Shown here one piece after another: positions 20,362-31,893 of a stretch of DNA of 64,000 nt. Position 1 is the stretch's first letter. Each line of letters starts with the position of its first letter. The stretch spans positions 28,983,777 to 29,047,776 of the forward strand of contig OX352761.1 in the NCBI GenBank assembly GCA_947095585.1. The letters are read 5' to 3'. The stretch comes from Nephrocerus scutellatus. Lineage: Eukaryota > Arthropoda > Insecta > Diptera > Pipunculidae. Position numbers and translations under genes: made by a program. The notes beneath the pieces were generated by a model. The model saw nothing but the letters and a program-made list of their open reading frames with translations, was not told the origin of the DNA and ran no database searches.

Positions 20362-23148
20362 AAAAACAACCCATAAAAATTAAAATTTTTCATTTCTAAT
20401 CGGAGATTACACATTAAATAGAAATCGGGTTAATTTTAATTTTTATAAGAGAGGCCGAGCAACTTTGGGACCCGATCACTTCCAAGTTTTTATATAAATA
20501 TTGTCACTGGAGATACATATGTGTACAAAATCTGAAGAAAATCGGGTTAATTTTGAAAAAAGCCACTCGGCCCTGGGGCCCGATCACTATCAATTTTTAA
20601 ATTCTCTATATTAACTTCACTTGCCCGTGGGTCGGTCGTCGGTCGTCTGTCGTGGAATCTTGCGATCAATTTTTAACCCACTTCCCAAAGCCCGATTTTA
20701 TTGAAATTTTGCACACATGTGTATTTCCGGAGACAACACTTTCTATTAAAATTTGAGGACACTCGGGCCCCGGGGTCGGGGGGCTCCCATACAAATATTT
20801 TACAAAATTTTACTCGATTTTCTTTAAATTTTATAAATTTTATACACATGTGTATCTCTGATAGACAACACTACTTGTAAAAATGGTGGAACCCCCAAGC
20901 CCCGGGTTCGTGGGACCCCATACATTTTTTTTTAAAAAATAACCCGATTTTCTTCAAATTTTATATACGCATGTATCTCTGATGGACAGCACTTTTTGTA
21001 AAAATTTTGGAGATCCCGGGCCCCGGGTTCGTGGGGCCCCATAAAAATTTTTTAATAACCCGATTTTCTTCAAATTTTATATACGCATGTATCTCTGATG
21101 GACAACACTTTTTGTAAAAATTTTGGAGATCCCGGGCCCCGGGTTCGTGGGGCCCCATACAATTTTTTAAAAAAATAACCCGATTTTCTTCAAATTTTAT
21201 AAACGCATGTATCTCTGATAGACAACACATTTGAGGACACTCGGGCCCCGGGGTCGGGGGGCTCCCATACAAATATTTTACAAAATTTTACTCGATTTTC
21301 TTTAAATTTTTAAATTTTATACACATGTGTATCTCTGATAGACAACACTACTTGTAAAAATGGTGGAGCCCCCAAGCCCCGGGTTCGTGGGACCCCATAC
21401 ATTTTTTTTTAAAAAATAACCCGATTTTCTTCAAATTTTATATACGCATGTATCTCTGATGGACAACACTTTTTGTAAAAATTTTGGAGATCCCGGGCCC
21501 CGGGTTCGTGGGGCCCCATAAAAATTTTTTAATAACCCGATTTTCTTCAAATTTTATATACGCATGTATCTCTGATGGACAACACTTTTTGTAAAAATTT
21601 TGGAGATCCCGGGCCCCGGGTTCGTGGGGCCCCATACAATTTTTTAAAAAAATAACCCGATTTTCTTCAAATTTTATAAACGCATGTATCTCTGATAGAC
21701 AACACTTCTTGTAAAAATGTTGGAGACCCCGGGACCGGGGTTTGTGAGGCCCCATAAAAATTTAAAAAAAAAACCTGATTTCCTTCAACTTTTATATACG
21801 AATTTATCTCTGATAGACAACACTTTTTGTAAAAATTTTGGAGACCCCGGGTCCCGGTTTCGTGGGACCGCATAAAATTATTTTTAAAAAATAACCAGAT
21901 TTTTTTCAAATTTTATATACGAATGAATCTCTGACAGACAACATTTTTTGTAAAAATTTTGGAGACCCCATATAATTTTTTTAAAAAAATAACCCGATTT
22001 TCTTTAAATTGTATATACGCGTGTATCTCCGATAGGCAACACTTTTTGTAAACATTTTGGAGACTCCGGGCCCCGGGGTCGTGGGGCCCCAAAACTAATA
22101 AAAATGAACCCGATTTTTTTCAAATTTTATATACGTACGTATTTCCGGTGAAAAACACTTCTTGTAAAAATTTTGGAGACCCCGGGACCGAGGTGTGTGA
22201 GGCCCCATAAAAATTAAAAAAAAAACATGATTTCCTTCAACTTTTATATACGAATTTATCTCTGATAGACAACACTTTTTGTAAAAAATTTGGAGACCCA
22301 GGGCCCCGTTTTCGTGGGACCCCATAAAATTATTTTAAAAAAATAACCAGATTTTTTTCAAATTTTATATACGAATGTATCTCTAATAGACAACACTTTT
22401 TGTAAAAATTTTGGAGACCCCGGGCCCCGGGTTCGTAAGGCCCCATATAATTTAAAAAAAAAAATAACCCGATTTTCTTTAAATTTTATATACGCATGTA
22501 TCTCCGATAGGCAACACTTTTTGTAAAAATTTTGGAGACTCTGGGCTCCGGGGTAGTGGGGCCCCAAAACTGAAAAAAAAAATTAACCCGATTTTTTTTT
22601 CAAATTTTATATACGTACGTATTTCCGATGAAAAACACTTTTTGTAAAATTTTTGGAGACCCCGGGCCCAGGGTCATTGAGCCCCAAATTTTTTTTAAAA
22701 AAATTAACCCGATTTTTTTTAAATTTTACATACGTGTGAATCTCCGATGGACAACATTTTGTGCAAAAATTATGGTGGCCAGGGTCGTGGGGCCCCATAA
22801 AAATTTTTCAAAAAATTAACCCGATTTTCTTAAAATTTTAAACACCTCTGTATCTCCGATGGACAAAAATTTTTGTTAAATTTTTGGAGTGAACGGGCCC
22901 TGAGGCTCAAGGGGTGCCCATATAAATTTTTTTAAAATTAGCTCGATTTTCTTCAAACTTTTAACACATGTGTATCACTGATGGACATAACTTTTTGTAA
23001 ATTTGTTGGAGTGATAGGGCCCTGAGACTCGTGTGTGTCCATGTAAATTTTTTAAAAATTATCCCGATTTTCTTTATATTTTAACACATACCCATCTCCT
23101 ATTAGAGAATTTACATGAAAAATTTTAATTTTTATGGGTTGTTTTTTT
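20362..23148. mobile_element. TIR-bounded satellite-filled element
   Basis: Left end 20362-20394 and right end 23113-23148 are inverted copies of AAAACAACCCATAAAAATTA and the following AAATTTTTCAT. From 20400 to about 20600 the filler reads in one orientation (GAAGAAAATCGGGTTAATTT). At 20601-20640 a module AATTCTCTATATTAACTTCA with CTTGCCCGTGG flips the orientation. From there to about 23100 some 20 monomers of roughly 118 bp follow, each with a CCCGATTTTCTTCAAATTTT core, a TATCTCTGATxGACAACACT block and a GGGCCCCGGG block. No protein is encoded; the open frames in it are periodic repeats. It could be a non-autonomous DNA element that has expanded internally, or an unrelated satellite captured between inverted repeats. 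Confidence 0.65.
20755..21710 (+). repeat. 478 bp higher-order duplication within the satellite
   Basis: The segment starting GAGGACACTCGGGCCCCGGG at 20755 is repeated starting at 21233, an offset of 478 bp (four monomers), with only a few differences visible by eye (for example GGACAGCACT versus GGACAACACT). It is clearly the most recent rearrangement in the array. Confidence 0.85.
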
Positions 23149-23479
23149 ACCTATTATTATTATTTGTTACCCATTTAATGAAGTTTTTATTTTTTATGAT
23201 TTTACGGAATATAAATTTTCCTTTTAAAAATCGTGCAAAACAAAAGTGAAATGGCCGCAAAGATTTCCTTTGCAAAAAAGAAAATATAAAAGTTATTTTA
23301 TTCACAAAAAATGCACTAATAATAAAGAAAATATAAATACTTTACATTTTATGATATAGGACCTATATCAAAACAAATCCCCTGAGTCAGAAAAAGCGAA
23401 AATTAAAATCTCTGTCTGTCTGTGACCACTGTACAGCCCACGGCTGAACTTATCGGGATTTAAATTCATATTTAAGCTT
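23149..23479. other. Spacer with dispersed repeat
   Basis: 23215-23345 contains ACAAAAGTGAAATGGCCGCA and A-rich flanks shared in reverse orientation with 12200-12320. Nothing else was recognised. Confidence 0.4.
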
Positions 23480-23955
23480 TATACATAAATTGTGAGGGTC
23501 CAGATGATTTTGACGGAAATCTGACAGTCGGAAGTGACAGTTTTTTGAGTTTTTGCAAATATCACAAAAAGTATAGCACTTAGGAAAAATCTGTTGATGT
23601 CGATCGGAGGCATACATGTGTATTAAATTTCAATAAAATCAGGTAAATTTTTAAAAAAAAATAGCCTTGGGGCACAATTTTTTGTAAATAGTGTTGTTAT
23701 CGGAGATACATATGTGTACAAAATTTTAAGATAATCGGGTTAATTTAAAAAAAATTATGTGGCCACTCCTCGGCCCTGAGGCCCGAATGGTTCCACATTT
23801 TAATAGAAAGTGTTGTCACCGGAAATACACATGTGTACAAAGTTTCAATAAAATCGGGCTTTGGAAAGTGGGTTGTAAATTGATCGCAAGATTCCACGAC
23901 AAACAGACAAACATATCCACGGGCGTTCGAAGTTAATATAGAGAATTAGAAAATG
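23480..23955 (-). repeat. Satellite-family block, inverse orientation
   Basis: The monomers read on the plus strand as AATCGGGTTAATTTAAA and ATAAAATCGGGCTTTGGAAA, followed by TTGATCGCAAGATTCCACGA, a CAGACAAACATATCC spacer and the terminal module GAAGTTAATATAGAGAATT at about 23932-23950. It is the mirror image of the module at 20601, so the two bracket the whole region. Confidence 0.7.
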
Positions 23956-24050
23956 TGTACGCTTGGAATTTAAAAATTTCAAAACTTCTATTTTTTAATA
24001 TAAATATTTATAATTTTAAACAAGTAAATGTATAGAAACTTCGTTTTTGT

Positions 24051-24205
24051 GTACAAGCTTTTCCACTTTTACATATGTCCCACATGCCGAACACGATGTG
24101 CGACTCGTGTCACACGTGGAATCTCGGAAGTGACCCATAAGCCTGAACTGCTCAGAAAATTTCAGATCTCTAGTCCCTATGCCGTGTAAAAATTTGTTAA
24201 AAACG
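24051..24205 (-). repeat. GCGTG-repeat family fragment
   Basis: TGCGACTCGTGTCACACGTG and GAATCTCGGAAGTGACCC, then CTGAACTGCTCAGAAAATTTCAG, correspond in reverse to the tandem family at 29925-30490 (CATGTCACGAGTCGCGTGTG; AGCTGAAATTTTGTGA). It is a single diverged unit. Confidence 0.5.
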
Positions 24206-24212
24206 ACATCAT

Positions 24213-25330
24213 CATCATCATATTTGGCTCTACAACCGGGGTCCGGTCCTGGCCTCCCGCAAAAACTCTCTCCACCGGTTCCTATTTCGAGCCGATGACA
24301 TCCAGTTTGGAATCCCTAAGCTCTGGGCGTCCTGGTCTACGCCATCCTTTCAGCGTAGGCTTGGCCGGCCTCGCTGCCGTGTTCCATAAATCCTACCGCA
24401 AAGGACTTTCAGAGCAGGATCCTCTTCGCTAATGCGAGCTAGGTGTCTTGCCACCAGAGCCTACCGAGTTTAATTCTCTTCACGATGTCGACATCGCGGT
24501 AACGCTCGTAGATCTCATCATTACAGAATATCCGGAATCGTCCTTCCTCACATACGGGGCCAACAATTCTCCGTAAAACTTTCTCTCGAACGCGGCTAAG
24601 AGGTCAGAATGCTTTTTGCTAAGCACGCAAGTCTCGGATCCATATGTAAGTACTGGTATGAACATTGTCTTATATACCAGCAGCTTGGATGTTATGGTTA
24701 GGTTCCTGGATTTGAAGAATCTTGACAGACTATAGTAGGCTTTGTTGGCTTTAAGCGACCGTGCGCGTATTTCTGGTTCCATGCTGTTATCTGCTGCTAC
24801 AGTTGACCCAAGATAGTTAAAGGATTGCACTATTTCAAATTCGCGCTCCACTATTTTAATTGCGGGACCAACGTTGGATCTTCTAGTCGCAGATGTGGCC
24901 ATCATGTACGTTGTTTATGTGCAGCCTTAGATTTCCTGCCGCCTGCTAGATCTGGATGAAAGCTTCCTGTACAGCTCTTGGGTTTCTACCAACGATGTCA
25001 ATAAGCGTAAGCCAGTATCTGAATGGACTTATTTATAGAGGATTGTTCTCTAGCCGTTACGTCAGAGTCTCTGATTACTTTCTTCAACGCCAGGTTGAAG
25101 AGGACACAGGCCAGTCAATCGCCTTGTCGGAGCCCGTTATAGATGTTGAATGGTTTTGATAGTGATCCGGATATTTTTACTTGACTTATAACATTGGTCA
25201 TGGTCAACCTACATAGTCGTGTCAGTTTATTTGGGATGCCGAATTCACTCGTGGCTTTATAAAGTTCTACTCTGGTTATGCTATCATTGGCGCCTTTAAA
25301 GTCTAAAAAAAGATGGTGTAGTCAGTTTTG
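24213..25330 (-). mobile_element. RTE-like remnant, family R-A, 3' half
   Basis: On the minus strand a degraded palm is readable near 25080 (PFNIYNGLRQGD, then a stop, LACVLFNLALKKVIRDSD). The catalytic LAYADD box is damaged by a small deletion near 24995. An open segment of 141 codons from 24905 then carries the connection region: EREFEIVQSFNYLGSTVAAD, RFFKSRNLTITSKLLVYKTM and VLTYGSETCVLSKKHSDLLA, then AFERKFY. After a frameshift the 3' part includes the RYRDVDIVKRIKLG and LARMSE... region out of frame, to the tail ending near 24213 (reverse of TTGGCTCTACAACCGGGGTC). YGSETxxLSK and AFERKF are hallmarks of RTE-type elements. Confidence 0.85.
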
Positions 25331-25379
25331 AAACTCTAGAGATTTTTCCTCAAAACGTCCCATGAAACTAAGCTCTTTA

Positions 25380-25720
25380 GGTCATGTAAAAGTTGGTTAA
25401 AAGGACCGCGAAGGAGCCGAAAAAAAACACCAATACTCATCACACCTCGCCCTTCGGCCTCCGGTCACCATAATAATATAACCAAGTCATAAATTTTTAA
25501 TTTTTATGTAAATTGTCTGATCGGATATACACGTGTATGCAAAGTTTAAATAAAATGGGATTAATTTTGAAATTTTTTAAATGGGAGTACTTTGGCCATG
25601 GGGCTTAATCACTTCCAAATTTTTATAGAAACACGAATGTGCAAAGTTTGAATAAAATCGGTGTTAATTTGGAAAAAAAACGGCAGCACAATGAAAGCTT
25701 TTAGTTTTGTTTGTTTGTAG
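25380..25720. repeat. Mixed fragments of GCGTG-repeat and satellite families
   Basis: 25383-25445 resembles a GCGTG-family unit (GTAAAAGTTGGTTAAAAGGA, CATCACACCTCGCC). 25490-25700 holds diverged satellite monomers (GTCTGATCGGATATACACGT, TTTAAATAAAATGGGATTAA). Both are too diverged to set borders. Confidence 0.45.
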
Positions 25721-28292
25721 ATAGAGGAGTATACTCGACCAAAAAACCTCGGGTGGAAAATTTTACTCTGGAATTGCACTCAAACGATTATAACGAGTAT
25801 GATTTTGTGACGTTCAGTGCAATAGTTTTGATGCGCTCAGGGTACTTAGTCTAAGAAATTTAAAAACAAAAATTCTGCACAATTATGGTTCTTGCAGTCA
25901 GACATTTTTGAAAGAAACCCAACTTTATGCTTCCAAGAATCAATTAAGTAAACTAACTACCTCCAGCGGTAGTTCAACCCAGAAGAATTTTAATGTGCTC
26001 CCCCTAAATCAATTTTCTTATCTTGCTCTATTTGATTGGCATAAAGCCGTCAACTTGCTCAAATTATTGATTAAGCTCAAGCACCTTTTCCCCAATTAAC
26101 CCTTCAGAATAATTGCTTTCAAATAATAAAACAGAGACTATAAAATCAAGAAATACTGATATCGTATAAAACCAGTGGCTGCCGTTTATTGTAAGTGCTA
26201 TAGAACGACTTCCAATTGGCCAGATTGGTGCGAAGCATAATTAATGCTCTTTAGTCGAATATTGTCAGAGAATCCAAAGAGTACACATAATGGCCCCATT
26301 TGCTTAGCAGATTTTTAGTGTGAGGAATAAAATATATATTTCACATACGTAATCCTACTTTGCTCCTATGACCAAGCCTTTAGATGGTATATTGTATTTG
26401 AGCCTATTCCATTCTGTGGGCGAATCTAGAGGAACGTTCTCTGGCTCATGACTTGAACACCTTCGTCATGTAAATTTATTGCACTTCCAAGTCCACATCA
26501 GAAAAAAGCCTTTTTCTATTGTTCGTCTTGTAGAAACTTGAATTACCGTAGAGGTAGGTAGAGTTTCTTGGTGTAGTGCTGCGATTTACACGTGCTTGGA
26601 ATTGTGCGCGAAACTCGTATCCGCCTGCTGCCCTCCAGTCAGTGCTGAGAGCTGACTTATACATCAGCAAGCCCACTCCAGACAGCAATGTAAATATGAA
26701 TTTTTTTTGCGGAATGTAAAATTATTCTAGGCATGCGGAGGTGCTATGTATTGTACGTACATAAAAAGGACCTCCGAACTTCGTCTGGAGTTCATGATTT
26801 TTCTACTGTTTGCTATTGTTGCATGGAAGTAGTGGTACGTTTGTGAGATGATGTAGCATAGCACTTTCTTTACATTTCAAATATGGTAAAAAGATTAACC
26901 TGAATTGTACACGACGCTAAGACGTCGCTAAGAGTGTATATTGCATTGTGCTATGGATGTTTGGAAATTTATTTTGAATGGTAAATTAAACTCAAAAGGG
27001 TGTTTGAAATAAAATCAACTGGCGTATTTATTTGGTGTTTATTGGGCAATTTTTTCACTTTGCCGGCATTGTAAGGGACGTATAAAATGGAGTTTTATCA
27101 TAAGGCGACAATTACTCGTTTGTACATTTTATCATTCTTCAAAAGACTAAACCGACACCGTTCTCTCAAATTCAACTCATCGGAAGCAGCGGTCGAAACA
27201 TGGGAAAACCTCGCATCTGAGAAATATGGACATAGTGTTTTTTAAGGACTTGTTCAGCCGAATGCAGAAATGAATACTCTTAAATCGAGTAATTTCATTA
27301 TTTCCTTCTTTGCGATATGCAAAGCTCTCAAAGCAAGGAAGTTTAGTTGAAAAGTATCGGGTCAGCGTTGCTACGCTAATGACTGAAGCAAAATTCAGAT
27401 TTCAGTAGAATTAAAAAAAATTAATTGTTCCAACCGATTAATCATTCATAGCAGTGTCCCTAATATTAGAATTTTTGTGGCGCATAGCAATTAGCTTCAA
27501 CATCAGGACTGTGGCCAGTGAGTAACAAAAGAAAAAGTAAATCTCTCATCAAATGTCAACACGCACGGTTCCCCGTTTTTGCTAACTATGGTGCGCTTCA
27601 GCTTCAACTGCAGCAACTAGAATAGGGTGTGGGCTGTCGGACACCATCAATTATATGATTTCCCCATTCCAGTATGTACGAGTATAATGCATTGTGTGGA
27701 CATCCATACGTGGCTCAAATTCAAGTGTAACATTGTCACAGTTTTTCATGACATAATGACCATACATCCTTCATGCGCCCACCGCCAGCAGGACATCGTC
27801 AGGACACGAGTGCAGGAATTCACTTTACGCTTTACCTATATGGGAAGATAGTCAGAAAAAAAGCAATTGGTGGTATGATGAAGATGTTATCCCATACGTT
27901 GGTTGTTGGCTGAAACAGCGACCAGCAATATAAAATGGAGAGTGAGAACTTAACTGACATTAGATCACTAGCGCAGAGCAGTACTATGATGCTCTGGTAA
28001 ATAAATCTCATAAATCATGAACACCGGTTGAGGTGATGACCATATCCATACACAGAGTAGACACGACAGACACTCACAACGACACCCATATGGCATGCAT
28101 ACGTAACATACATATACGACCGCCATGTTTGTCATTGTGGAAAGATACATGATGACAAGAATTGAACTCATCTGTTGGTCATTTTAGAGTAAGAGTCACG
28201 TGTATGTTACTTCAGGGTAGCCAGTTGTCCAGGCATGCGTACCTTCCAGTCATTCAGAATAAAATTAACTTCAGTTAACATATTCTTTAAAA
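25721..28292. other. Noncoding stretch, origin unclear
   Basis: There is no transposon motif. A minus-strand open frame at 26688-26476 ends with STYLYGNSSFYKTNNRKR, which has secreted-protein-like composition and could be an exon, but no family was recognised. Other frames look random. GC is slightly higher than in the neighbouring repeats, so some of it may be unique host DNA. Confidence 0.35.
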
Positions 28293-28294
28293 TA

Positions 28295-29602
28295 TCGGGT
28301 GGTTAAATTTTAAGGGCCGATGTTGATTTTGAATAAAACACAAATTATTTAGGAAATTATTGTCAATTCTTTTTATTATGATAATATGGTATGGTTCAAC
28401 TATGTATGGAACAAAATATCGGGCAAATGGCCGCCGCGACCTCGGCGGCAAACATCCACCCGATGGTTCAAATTTTCGATGACGCTTAGGCATAATTGAG
28501 GTTCTATGCCGTTAATGGTTAATGTGCCGAATTATCTCATCCTTTAGCTCTTGAATTGTTGATGGCTTATCGACGTACACCTTTTCTTTCAAATAACCCC
28601 AAAGAAAGAAGTCCAACGGTGTCAAATCACATGATCTTGGCGGCCAATTGACATCGCCACCACGTGAGATAACACGGCCATTGAATTTGTCGCGCAAAAG
28701 AGCCATTGTTTCGTTAGCTGTGTGGCAAGTGGCACCGTCCTGTTGAAACCACATATCGTCAACATCCATATCTTCCAATTCGGGCCATAAAAAGTTCGTT
28801 ATCATCTCACGATAGCGAACACCATTTACAGTAACTGCCTGACTTTTGGTTTTGGAAAAAATACGGCCCGATGATGCCGCCAGCCCATAAACCGCACCAA
28901 ACAGTCACTCTTTGTGGGTGCATTGGTTTTTCGACAATCACTCTTGGATTATGATTCGCCAAAATGCGGCAATTCTGCTTATTGACGAATCCACTGAGGT
29001 GAAAATGTGCCTCATCACTGAAGATGATTTTCTTCGAAAATTGATCATCCACTGTTGCCATTTCTTGCCACCATTCTGACCATTGACGACGTTTTGAATG
29101 GTCAAGAGGCTTTAGTTCTTGAGTCAATTGCACCTTATAAGCGTATAATTGAAGTCTTTATGCATAATGTTCATCAACGACGAGCGTGAGAGGTGCAATT
29201 GTTGGGCACGACGACGAGTTGAGGTGGACAGCTCTTCAGCCACACTATCGCGAACAGCAGCAATATTTTCTGCAGTACGAGCTGTACGAGCATGCACTGG
29301 TGTTTTAAAATCTCCTACAGACCCGGTTTGCACAAATTTTTGCACGATTTTTCCGATTGTACGCACATTTGGACGATTAAATTGACCGAAAAAATCACGA
29401 AGTGCACGATATGCATTTTCATTTGAACGCCCATTTTCATAATATGCCTGAATAACTTCAACGCGTTGCTCAATTGTGTATCTTTCCATGGTTCAAATTG
29501 AGTTAGTCTGAAATTGAGAAATGTCAAATTAAATGCAGAAAAAAAATTGACGTTTAGGTGTGGTTCACATTCAACGCCGGCCCTTAAAATTTAACCACCC
29601 GT
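28295..29602 (-). mobile_element. Second rosa-like mariner, complete ends, dead gene
   Basis: This is a 1308 bp element flanked by TA (28293-28294 and 29603-29604). The terminal inverted repeats are about 24 bp and almost perfect: CGGGTGGTTAAATTTTAAGG then GCCG from both ends, differing only at the first base (T/A). The ends share the xCGGGTG start with mariner 1, but the rest of the TIR differs, so these are two lineages. The internal transposase on the minus strand is frameshifted three times. Confidence 0.93.
28400..29489 (-). pseudogene. Frameshifted DD41D mariner transposase
   Basis: It starts MERYTIEQRVEVIQAYYENG at 29489 and would end in the family-type GHLPDILFHT and stop at 28400. 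The catalytic blocks are preserved: first Asp in IIFSDEAHFHLSG, second in MWFQQDGATCHTANET, third in SCDLTPLDFFLWG, again with 41 residues between the last two. Single-base frame changes occur near 29138 (in the NYTL region), near 28845 (after FFQNQK) and near 28514 (after DEIIRHIN), so no full-length enzyme can be made. Protein similarity to the enzyme at 2673-3758 is high in the catalytic core (VTVWCGLWAGGIIGPYFF is shared apart from one residue) and lower in the N-terminus. Confidence 0.93.
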
Positions 29603-29699
29603 TACATATAATTAAATTCCCGATATAGATATGCTACTATCCTTGTCAGAGAATACTGCCTCGGCAGTATGTAGTTGAAATAATTTAGTGCGGTAGGTT

Positions 29700-29882
29700 G
29701 TTTAGTAGGATGACGTCGGATGGATCGGAGATGAAATCTGGAATTGGAGCTGCTGTCTTTGACCACTACATTAGTATCGCTACCTCTAGAAAAGGATCAG
29801 TGTCTTCCAGTCTTCTCAGAGGCACAAGAAACGTAATATATTCAGAGAGCCTAAGCTACGGTGGATTTAAGATTCTACCGCC
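29700..29882 (+). mobile_element. Probable RNase H fragment of a non-LTR element
   Basis: RMTSDGSEMKSGIGAAVF resembles the first motif of retroelement RNase H (usually TDGSKxxxGxGAGV), in which the Asp of TDGS and a later Glu bind metal. The frame remains open to a stop at about 29889 but loses similarity after roughly 30 residues. It lies 98 bp beyond mariner 2. It could derive from an R1/LOA- or Jockey-type element. Confidence 0.45.
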
Positions 29883-29924
29883 TAAATAGACTAAATATTA
29901 TTTGTAGAAGCGGCCCTTGAAATT

Positions 29925-30490
29925 TTTTTAAGAGCTGAAATTTTGTGAGCTAGTGTCATGTGTCATTTCTGAGATCTTGCGTGTAACGCATGTCACGAGT
30001 CGCGTGTGGCGCATGTGATGCGTGGGTGGAAAGTGGGTTAATCTTTGAAATAGGCCCCACCTTTTTTAACCAAATTCCACACGTCCTAGAAAGTTGAAAT
30101 TTTGTAAATAGCTTAGTCTCTATTGGCGGCTCTGAGATCCCGCGTGGAACTCATGTCGCGATTCGCGTGTGGTGCGTGTGATGCATGGAAAGTGGGTTAA
30201 TATTAAAAATACCCCCCTCCTGCAACGTAATGCGTAGAAAGTGGGTTAATCTTTGAAATAGGCTTCCCCGCGTTGACTCCATGAGGTCCGTCCTTTCAAA
30301 CCACCTTTCACACGACCTAGAAAGCTGAAATTTTGTGAACAGCTTAGTTTTATGGGCCATTTCAGAGATCCCGCGTTTGACGCGTGCTATGCGTGGAATA
30401 GTGTTATAGATCTAAGGTCCGTCTATCAAAGTATACATAAAAGTTTGTACCCGAAAAACGAAGTTTTTTTTACATATACTTGTTTATTAG
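29925..30490 (+). repeat. GCGTG tandem-repeat element, copy 1
   Basis: About three or four units of 130-150 bp occur. Each contains a TTTTTAACCA.CTTTCCACACG-type block, CCTAGAAAGTTGAAATTTTG, TCTGAGATCCCGCGTG, and a CGCGTGTGGCGCATGTGATG or similar GCGTG-rich core, then AAAGTGGGTTAAT. The array ends in a unique tail, ACCCGAAAAACGAAGTTTTT then TACTTGTTTATTA (about 30450-30490), shared with copy 2. It is noncoding. Confidence 0.65.
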
Positions 30491-30639
30491 TCAATTTGAT
30501 TAGTAAATTATATTCATTTCATATTATACAGGCTGTATCCGTTAAGGTGGCAAATACTTAAAGGGGTGATTCCTTGGCTAATTTCGTGAAAAAAGTAAAG
30601 TAATATGAAGAAAAGGTTGGGAAACATTTTTTTCTCGTA

Positions 30640-31893
30640 TGTTATTTTGAGCGCCCAATTGCTCCACTATGAGGGGTTCCAGGCTTATCCATTCTTTCTG
30701 GCACACAATGCATATCCTTATATAAAATTTTATATATATTTATGTACAGATAGCCTAGTTTATCCAGATGCAAGAATGCCTCAGGCGGTATAAGTTTGCT
30801 ATCTAGTACTCTCTCGAAGTACTGAGGATTCAAATAAAATGCCACCGAAATTAAGTCATTTGCAATAGAGCCTGACCGAGCGAAATGGGTCCTAGTATGA
30901 TCAAGAATGACGTTATTCGACACATAATGTCTATAATGTTCGCTCCTAAATATACCTAAACACGCTCTAAGGCATTTCCTCTCGAGGACGAGGAATTCTT
31001 CCATATATGATGGACTGATGTTCCATCATATTGGACACGCATACGTTAAACTTTGTCTTACGAACGCCTGATAATAAAGGATCCTCACCTCCCATCTCAG
31101 ATGGCGTGAATAAAATAGCTTTTCCATCGCCATAAAAGCAGCTCTACATTTTTTCACAGCGGTATTTATGTATTAATTGTAATACTGTAATACAAGAATG
31201 TATCCAAATAAACACCCAAAGACCGCACTACCTTCTTTGTTGAAATTTGAAACCCATTTACACCAGTTATCTGCAAGTTTTTCCAATTGCATCGAAGATT
31301 GTTATTTCCGCGGGTGTGCTTTGCAAATTTCTTTGAATTTCCTCGACTCTCGAGCCGTGTACGTATAGCATAATGTCGTCAGCATAAGCAAGGGACGCAT
31401 CCATATCCTTCAGTATTCCGGAAATAAATATATTAAACAGAATTGGCGCTGTTATTGCGCCCTGTGGAAGACCGATATTGAAACCCCTAACCGTCGTGTT
31501 TGTAATATCTGTTACAACAAATTTCTTCCCGTATATCATAGATGTAATCATTTTAACTAAATGATGTGGAAACCTACATCTTATAATTTTAAACAGCAAC
31601 GCTTCGATCCAAACCGTGTCAAAAGCTTTTTCGAGATCCACTAGACAGGCAGCCGTGTTCCTCTTATCATTCATATGCCAGTTGACATCTGAAACCGAAA
31701 TCAATTTAGTCACAGCGTCTACTGTCGACTGGTTTTCTTTGAACCTGAATTGGTTCGCGAAATGATCTCTTTTTCGTCACACACGTTTAAAATGGACTTC
31801 CTAATAACACTTCTAAAACTTTCCCGATATTAGACAAGATATTTAGTGGCCTATAGTTCGACGGATCAGAATGATTTATTTTTATAAAAATTT
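30640..31893 (-). mobile_element. Non-LTR retrotransposon of unassigned clade (family U), 3' part
   Basis: On the minus strand the RT is quite readable. NHSDPSNYRPLNILSNIGKV runs from about 31890. Palm: NTAACLVDLEKAFDTVWIEA (31660-31600), GFNIGLPQGAITAPILFNIF (about 31490) and SLAYADDIMLYVHG with an intact YADD box (about 31385). A C-terminal stretch follows: FLVLERKCLRACLGIFRSEH (about 30995) and IPPEAFLHLDKLGYLY. It has several frameshifts and stops. The RT fingers continue at 32651-32890 on the other side of an inserted GCGTG repeat element. The C-terminal block is related to 59580-59090. Confidence 0.8.

Noticed and set aside
20961..22819. Several open frames with repeated MGPHxPG / QNFYKKCC motifs
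   Set aside because: The repeated peptides follow the ~118 bp DNA monomer exactly; this is satellite, not a repeat protein gene.
28287..28493. Open frame ending at the mariner 2 left TIR (MPKRHRKFEPSGG...)
   Set aside because: It is a shifted frame over the transposase C-terminus; the correct frame ends GHLPDILFHT at 28400.
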